NCBI GenBank assembly: GCA_009692425.1
Contig: SHZF01000016.1
Location: 1 to 64,000, forward strand
Direction: 5' to 3'
DNA from: Myxococcales bacterium
Lineage (GTDB): Bacteria > Myxococcota_A > UBA9042
DNA length: 64,000 nucleotides
Shown: positions 61,816-64,000 of the stretch, piece after piece
How positions within the stretch are numbered: the stretch's first letter is position 1
Layout: each line of letters begins with the position of its first letter
Program-made: the position numbers and the translations under genes
Notes under the pieces: generated by a model
What the model saw: only the letters and a program-made list of their open reading frames with translations
What the model was told of the DNA's origin: nothing
The model's database searches: none

Positions 61816-63450
61816 CTACTCGGCGCGCGCGTCGGCGTTGAGCAGTTGCTCACGCCGGAAATCGGCCGGTGCCCGCACCTGCAGGATCGCGGGACGCAGC
61901 GGTTGCACCATCGCGTGGACCGTGGCCTCCGACATGCCCAGCCAGCGGCCGGGCGCGACGCCGATCCAAACGATGAACACGCACAGCGCGCCCATCAGCA
62001 GGCGTTCGCGGCCGGTCAGGTCGTGCAACCCCTCGTTGTCGGGATTCGTCATGGGGCCGAAAAACACGCGGCGCACCACCGACAGCATGTAGACCGCGCC
62101 CAGCACGATGCCCGAGGTCGCGATGCCGGTGCCCACAAGCATCATCGTGCGCCAGCTCGTGCCCTCGCCCGCGGCCATCGACGAGCGCACTCCTTCCTTG
62201 AACGCGCCCGCGAAAATCAGGAACTCACCGACGAAGCCGTTCGTGAGCGGCAACGCGATCGAAGACATCGTCACGAACACGAAGAACGCCGCAAACACCG
62301 GCATCCGCTTGGCGATGCCGCCAAAGTCCGCAATCTCGCGGGTGTGGCGCCGTTCATACAGGAAGCCGACGAGGAGGAAGAGCGCTCCGGTCGAAAGGCC
62401 GTGGTTGACGCCTTGCAGGATGGCGCCCTGCAGCGCTTCTTCGTTGAACGCGACGATGCCGAGCATGACGAAGCCGAGGTGGCTCACCGACGAGTACGCG
62501 ACGAGCCGTTTCACGTCGGTCTGCACGTACGCCATCATCGCGCCGTAGACGATGCCGATGACCGCGAGAGCCAGCAGCACGGGGCTCGCCCAGCCGAGCG
62601 CGGCCGGGAAAAGCGGGATGGCAAACCGCAGCAGCCCGTACGTGCCGAGTTTCAGCAGCACGCCGGCCAGGATGACCGAGCCGGGCGTCGGCGCTTCGGT
62701 GTGGGCGTCCGGCAGCCAGGTGTGAAACGGGAACACCGGCACCTTGATGAGGAATGCCAGGGCGAACGCGGCAAACAGCCAATGCTGCTGCGTTTCCGTC
62801 AGGTCGAGCTGGGTCCACGCGCCGAGTTGGAAGGTGTTGCCGGCGTGCAGGTACATCCAGACGATCGCGACCAGCATGAGCAGCGAACCGAACATCGTGT
62901 ACAGGAAGAACTTCAGCGTCGCGTAGACCTTGTCGCGCCCGCCCCAGATGCCGATGATCAGGTACATCGGGACAAGCATCACCTCCCAGAATACATAGAA
63001 CGCGAGCAGGTCGACCGCCACCAGCGAGCCCAGCATGCCGGTCTCGAGCACGAGCAGCGCGATCGCAAACTCCTTCCACTTCTTGTCGATTGCCGACCAC
63101 GCGCCGACGAAGACAAGCGGCGTCAGGAACACGGTGAGCAGCACGTACGGCAGGCTGAGGCCGTCGATGGCCAGGGTCCAGCGCGCGCCGATGCTCGGAA
63201 TCCAGGAAGAATCGTCGGTCAGCTGCAGTCCGGCCCGCGCGGTGTCGGTCAGCGCCCACACGACCATGCCGAGCCCGAACGTAACGAGCGAACCGACCAG
63301 CGAGAGCGCCTTGTGCGCCCACTGCAGCGAGCCCGGGATCGTGACGCCGATCAGCGCAAAAAGCGTAGGCATCAGCACCAGTGCCGTCAGCAGCGGAAAG
63401 CCGTGCGACGGGTCCAGTTGCAGCCAAGCTTGAGTGAGCGCGGTGTCCAT
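61816..63450 (-). CDS. nuoM: NADH-quinone oxidoreductase subunit M (NuoM)
   Basis: 544 residues from the ATG at 63450. DGLSLPYVLLTVFLTPLVFV, FWEVMLVPMYLIIGIWGG (key glutamate), FLIKVPVFPFHTWLPDAHTEAPTPGSVILAGVLLKLGTYGLLRF, KRLVAYSSVSHLGFVMLG and GFVGEFLIF are signature NuoM segments. About 14 membrane helices; proton-pumping antiporter-like subunit of complex I. It lies 27 bp after nuoL and 31 bp before nuoN, consistent with one operon. Confidence 0.97.
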   Translation of the reverse strand: MDTALTQAWLQLDPSHGFPLLTALVLMPTLFALIGVTIPGSLQWAHKALSLVGSLVTFGLGMVVWALTDTARAGLQLTDDSSWIPSIGARWTLAIDGLSLPYVLLTVFLTPLVFVGAWSAIDKKWKEFAIALLVLETGMLGSLVAVDLLAFYVFWEVMLVPMYLIIGIWGGRDKVYATLKFFLYTMFGSLLMLVAIVWMYLHAGNTFQLGAWTQLDLTETQQHWLFAAFALAFLIKVPVFPFHTWLPDAHTEAPTPGSVILAGVLLKLGTYGLLRFAIPLFPAALGWASPVLLALAVIGIVYGAMMAYVQTDVKRLVAYSSVSHLGFVMLGIVAFNEEALQGAILQGVNHGLSTGALFLLVGFLYERRHTREIADFGGIAKRMPVFAAFFVFVTMSSIALPLTNGFVGEFLIFAGAFKEGVRSSMAAGEGTSWRTMMLVGTGIATSGIVLGAVYMLSVVRRVFFGPMTNPDNEGLHDLTGRERLLMGALCVFIVWIGVAPGRWLGMSEATVHAMVQPLRPAILQVRAPADFRREQLLNADARAE

Positions 63451-63477
63451 CTCGGCGACCCTTCCCTGCGTGCTCGG

Positions 63478-64000
63478 TTAGAGCGAGTACATCACCAGCA
63501 CGGTCAGGCCCGCGACGATGCCGACCAGGTACACCTGCACCTCGCCGGTCTGCACGAACCGCACGAGGTACGACAGGCCCGACAAGGTCCAGCCCGGCAG
63601 CGACACCAGCATCGTGTCGATGACGACGCGATCCACCACCTGGAACAGCGCCATCGACACCGAACGCAGCGGCTTGATCAGGATCGCGTCGTACAGTTCG
63701 TCGACGTACCACTTGTTGAGCAGCGCCGCGTGCAGCCCGCGTGCCGACGCTGCGATGGCAGCCGCCTGCTTTGAAGGCCCGTCCTTGTAGAACGACCACG
63801 CGACGCCGGCACCGATCGCGAAGGCCGTCACCGACGCGCCCATCAGGCCGTACTCGAGCGCCGCCGACAGGTGGCCACCGACGAATTCATGGCCGCGCGC
63901 GAACACGGGGTCGAGCCAGTGCCAGAACCAGTTGAGCTTCCCGTGCGCAAAGGGCATTCCAAGCCACCCGCCCGCGATCGACAGCACCGCGAGGATTTGC
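63478..64000 (-). CDS. nuoL: NADH-quinone oxidoreductase subunit L (NuoL), C-terminal part
   Basis: About 173 C-terminal residues; the frame continues past the right edge of the window, so the GTG at 63987 is internal. Visible features fit the end of NuoL: an amphipathic lateral-helix region (VAWSFYKDG..., LLNKWYVDELYDAILIKPLRSVSMALFQVVDRVVID) and a last transmembrane helix (VQVYLVGIVAGLTVLVMYSL). The KWYxDELYDxxxxxP motif is diagnostic. It should begin the L-M-N part of the complex I operon. Confidence 0.93.
   Translation of the reverse strand, partial: QILAVLSIAGGWLGMPFAHGKLNWFWHWLDPVFARGHEFVGGHLSAALEYGLMGASVTAFAIGAGVAWSFYKDGPSKQAAAIAASARGLHAALLNKWYVDELYDAILIKPLRSVSMALFQVVDRVVIDTMLVSLPGWTLSGLSYLVRFVQTGEVQVYLVGIVAGLTVLVMYSL

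Overview
The window is high-GC chromosomal DNA with dense, short-spaced genes. Gene content points to a member of the Myxococcota (old delta-proteobacteria): two giant lipoproteins built from the 'Myxococcus cysteine-rich' repeat (DUF4215), a eukaryote-type Ser/Thr kinase, an 11.7-kb TPR gene, many predicted lipoproteins, and a good sigma-54 promoter. The phylum assignment is inferred from family content; no rRNA or tRNA gene lies in the window. About 40 protein genes are supported. No CRISPR array or complete insertion sequence was seen, but one short MITE-like element was found.

Layout. 1-4.9 kb: hexapeptide acyltransferase (cut by the window edge), histidine phosphatase, glycosyltransferase, a four-repeat Cys-rich lipoprotein, and moeA. 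4.9-9.9 kb, minus strand: two small proteins, an amino-acid-type substrate-binding lipoprotein, a DUF2520 protein, nadD, and a NamZ-like muramidase. 10-13.4 kb: siroheme nitrite/sulfite reductase, the MITE-like insertion, a lipoprotein whose signal peptide it seems to have clipped, and an outer-membrane barrel. 13.4-19.1 kb: an OPA-type MFS carrier with a PDZ-like insertion, then a three-gene cluster (two-TM protein, small membrane protein, SF2 helicase) and a cupin. 19.2-30.9 kb: one 3,894-residue TPR protein.

30.9-41.8 kb is a compact plus-strand run mixing arginine (argC, argB, argG), leucine (leuB and a fused LeuD-LeuC isomerase) and purine/PRPP genes (guanine deaminase, prs) with an outer-membrane barrel and a TPR protein. 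41.9-50.5 kb runs on the minus strand: a coiled-coil protein preceded by an iteron-like array, mnmE, etfB-etfA, an O-antigen-ligase-like membrane protein with a TPR tail, transaldolase, and a membrane-tethered Ser/Thr kinase. 50.7-60.1 kb holds the two giant Cys-rich lipoproteins, overlapping and apparently driven by a sigma-54 promoter divergent from the kinase; one ends in a C-type lectin domain, the other in IPT/TIG and Kelch domains. 60.2-64 kb carries the distal nuoL-nuoM-nuoN part of a complex I operon.

Most promising for new biology: the sigma-54-controlled lectin/Kelch lipoprotein pair beside a kinase, the seven-copy array with a two-helical-turn period at about 42.2-42.35 kb, the giant TPR protein, the PDZ-containing carrier, and the MITE-like element. 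Functions given for these are inferences from sequence.
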